Shown here: in pieces, positions 6,394 through 7,298 of the stretch
Position numbering within the stretch: position 1 is the first letter of the stretch
Layout: each line of letters opens with the position of its first letter
Origin: Pseudomonadota bacterium
GTDB lineage: Bacteria; BMS3Abin14
Direction: 5' to 3'
Length of the DNA stretch: 7,298 nt
Assembly (NCBI GenBank): GCA_030636965.1
Contig: DAOVVW010000039.1
Span: 1-7,298 of the forward strand
Program-made: the position numbers and the translations under genes
Notes under the pieces: generated by a model
Database searches by the model: none
What the model was told of the DNA's origin: nothing
What the model saw: only the letters and a program-made list of their open reading frames with translations

Positions 6394-7241
6394 AAGACAT
6401 CCTTTTTGAAAGGGTGTATCTGCTGGGAACCGGCCTCATTGGAGGCTCTCTTGCCCTGGATCTCAGGGAGAGGGGACTTGTTGGCCGGTTACTGGGCAGC
6501 GACGTGGATCCTGTTGCCCAGGCTCAGGCGCTGGAACTTGGGATACTGGATGAAGAAGCGCCTTTCGATGAGGACACCCTTGCTGGGTGTGATCTGATAA
6601 TTCTTTCGGTCCCGGTTGTAGCTATTGAATCCATAATCCGCTCCGGATTCCCGCCCCAAGCCCTGATCACAGACGTGGGGAGCGTAAAATTGCCACTGAT
6701 TAAGGCTTTCAGGGAATCAGTGGATTCCGGCTCATCCTACCGGTATGTCCCGGGTCACCCCATCGCCGGTGACGAGAAGTCAGGGCCGACTGCTGCCAGG
6801 GCAGGGTTGTTCAAGGGAGCCAGGGTCATCATCACTCCTGTGGAAGATAATGATGATGATGTTGAGGTGATTGCTCACATGTGGCAGCGGGTGGGCTCGG
6901 TAGTAGAGGTAATGGATCCTGAACTCCACGATGAACTCTTTGCCTGGGTCAGCCACCTGCCACATATGGCCGCCTACGGCATAGTCGACTCGGTACTGAA
7001 AAAGGACGAGTCCTGGGTTTCCTTCTCAGGGGGAGGCTTGCGTGACTACACGCGGATCGCCTCGAGTAACCCGGCGATGTGGGCTGATATAGCCATATCC
7101 AACAGGAAATACCTCCTCCGCGCAGTGAAGGATCTGGGCGTGCGACTGGGAGAGATAGAGGAACTCATCTCCGCGGGTGACCGGGAGGATCTCGTCGAGT
7201 TTTTCGAAAAAATAGCGAAGATAAGAAGGAAAATGAAGTGA
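6390..7241 (+). CDS. tyrA: Prephenate dehydrogenase (TyrA family)
   Basis: This enzyme oxidatively decarboxylates prephenate to 4-hydroxyphenylpyruvate using NAD(P)+, feeding tyrosine synthesis; an arogenate preference cannot be excluded. The 283-residue protein has an N-terminal Rossmann fold with GTGLIGGSLA (13-22) and GSDVDP (36-41; the Asp suggests NAD preference), SVPV (73-76) and TDVGSVK (94-100). PGHPIAGDEKSGP (121-133) carries the catalytic His123. The helical dimerisation domain shows HDELFAWVSHLPHMAAY (180-196) and GGLRDYTRIASSNPAMWADI (215-234) with the substrate-binding Arg. There is no fused chorismate mutase, EPSP synthase or clear ACT domain, so no tyrosine-sensing module is visible. 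The start is GTG 6390, overlapping the aroF stop in GTGA, with GGAAGAGG just upstream. A short acidic run (EDNDDDVEV, 152-160) comes from a GAT-rich codon stretch. Confidence 0.95.
   Translation: MKDILFERVYLLGTGLIGGSLALDLRERGLVGRLLGSDVDPVAQAQALELGILDEEAPFDEDTLAGCDLIILSVPVVAIESIIRSGFPPQALITDVGSVKLPLIKAFRESVDSGSSYRYVPGHPIAGDEKSGPTAARAGLFKGARVIITPVEDNDDDVEVIAHMWQRVGSVVEVMDPELHDELFAWVSHLPHMAAYGIVDSVLKKDESWVSFSGGGLRDYTRIASSNPAMWADIAISNRKYLLRAVKDLGVRLGEIEELISAGDREDLVEFFEKIAKIRRKMK
7226..7230 (+). promoter_or_regulatory. Ribosome binding site of aroA
   Basis: AAGGA within the last codons of tyrA lies 7 nt before the GTG at 7238. It supports the GTG start, since there is no in-frame ATG that would retain the conserved N-terminus. 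Confidence 0.6.
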
Positions 7242-7298
7242 TCTGGAAAGTGACACCTTCCGGACCTCTTTCCGGCGAGATAGAAGTACCCGGTGACA
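7238..7298 (+). CDS. aroA: 3-phosphoshikimate 1-carboxyvinyltransferase (EPSP synthase), N-terminal fragment cut by the window edge
   Basis: From GTG 7238, which overlaps the tyrA stop in GTGA, the frame reads MIWKVTPSGPLSGEIEVPGD. It then runs off the window in what would be the next codon. This is the typical AroA start, in which a beta strand leads into the VPGDKSISHR phosphoshikimate/PEP-binding segment. AroA joins shikimate-3-phosphate and PEP to give EPSP, the sixth step of the shikimate pathway. Only 20 codons are visible, but the motif plus position after tyrA makes the call firm. UDP-GlcNAc enolpyruvyltransferase (MurA) is related but starts differently. Confidence 0.85.
   Translation, partial: MIWKVTPSGPLSGEIEVPGD

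Noticed and set aside
6845..6866. GAT/ATG trinucleotide run in tyrA
   Set aside because: Only about five units, in frame, encoding a short acidic surface loop; too short to count as a meaningful microsatellite.

Overview
The window is a gene-dense, single-strand (+) stretch of bacterial chromosome. It carries the end of a replicative DNA polymerase gene (dnaE), then accA, then a compact aromatic amino-acid operon: pheA, a hisC-family aminotransferase gene, an aroF-type DAHP synthase gene, tyrA and the first 61 nt of aroA. Base composition is near 50-55% GC, with ATG and GTG starts and clear Shine-Dalgarno sites. The gene content and order (DnaE1-type polymerase next to accA; pheA/aroF/tyrA/aroA with a Thermotoga-type DAHP synthase) suggest a Gram-negative bacterium of the deltaproteobacterial (Desulfobacterota-like) kind, probably uncultured. 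This placement is inference, not proof.

Region 1 (1 to about 150): the first ~140 nt do not encode DNA polymerase. They read in frame as a piece of a GalU-type UTP-glucose-1-phosphate uridylyltransferase, in more AT-rich codons, and pass into dnaE at a shared Glu-Lys-Tyr-Gly stretch. This looks like a chimeric join, most likely from assembly. Region 2 (about 140-2325): dnaE lacks its N-terminal half and is broken by one missing base near 1172. Region 3 (2335-3306): intact accA, whose ribosome site overlaps the dnaE stop. Region 4 (3303-7298): the aromatic operon. Genes overlap by 4 nt at accA/pheA, hisC/aroF, aroF/tyrA and tyrA/aroA.

The only real gap is the 104 nt between pheA and hisC. It holds an inverted repeat built of 7-bp GTTCCAN units. 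Directly after it is a separate perfect 14-bp inverted repeat that brackets the hisC start. These are the least explained signals in the window.

The operon covers entry into the shikimate pathway (DAHP synthase), its sixth step (EPSP synthase, AroA), and both prephenate branches (dehydratase to phenylpyruvate, dehydrogenase to 4-hydroxyphenylpyruvate). The HisC-type enzyme is a good candidate for the final transamination. No chorismate mutase domain is present in any of these genes, so that step must be encoded elsewhere. Feedback control is visible at protein level: an ACT domain on the dehydratase and a ferredoxin-like regulatory domain on the DAHP synthase. I saw no convincing promoter, intrinsic terminator, RNA gene, CRISPR array or insertion sequence. 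Apart from the chimera, the frameshift and the pheA-hisC spacer, this is ordinary housekeeping sequence.
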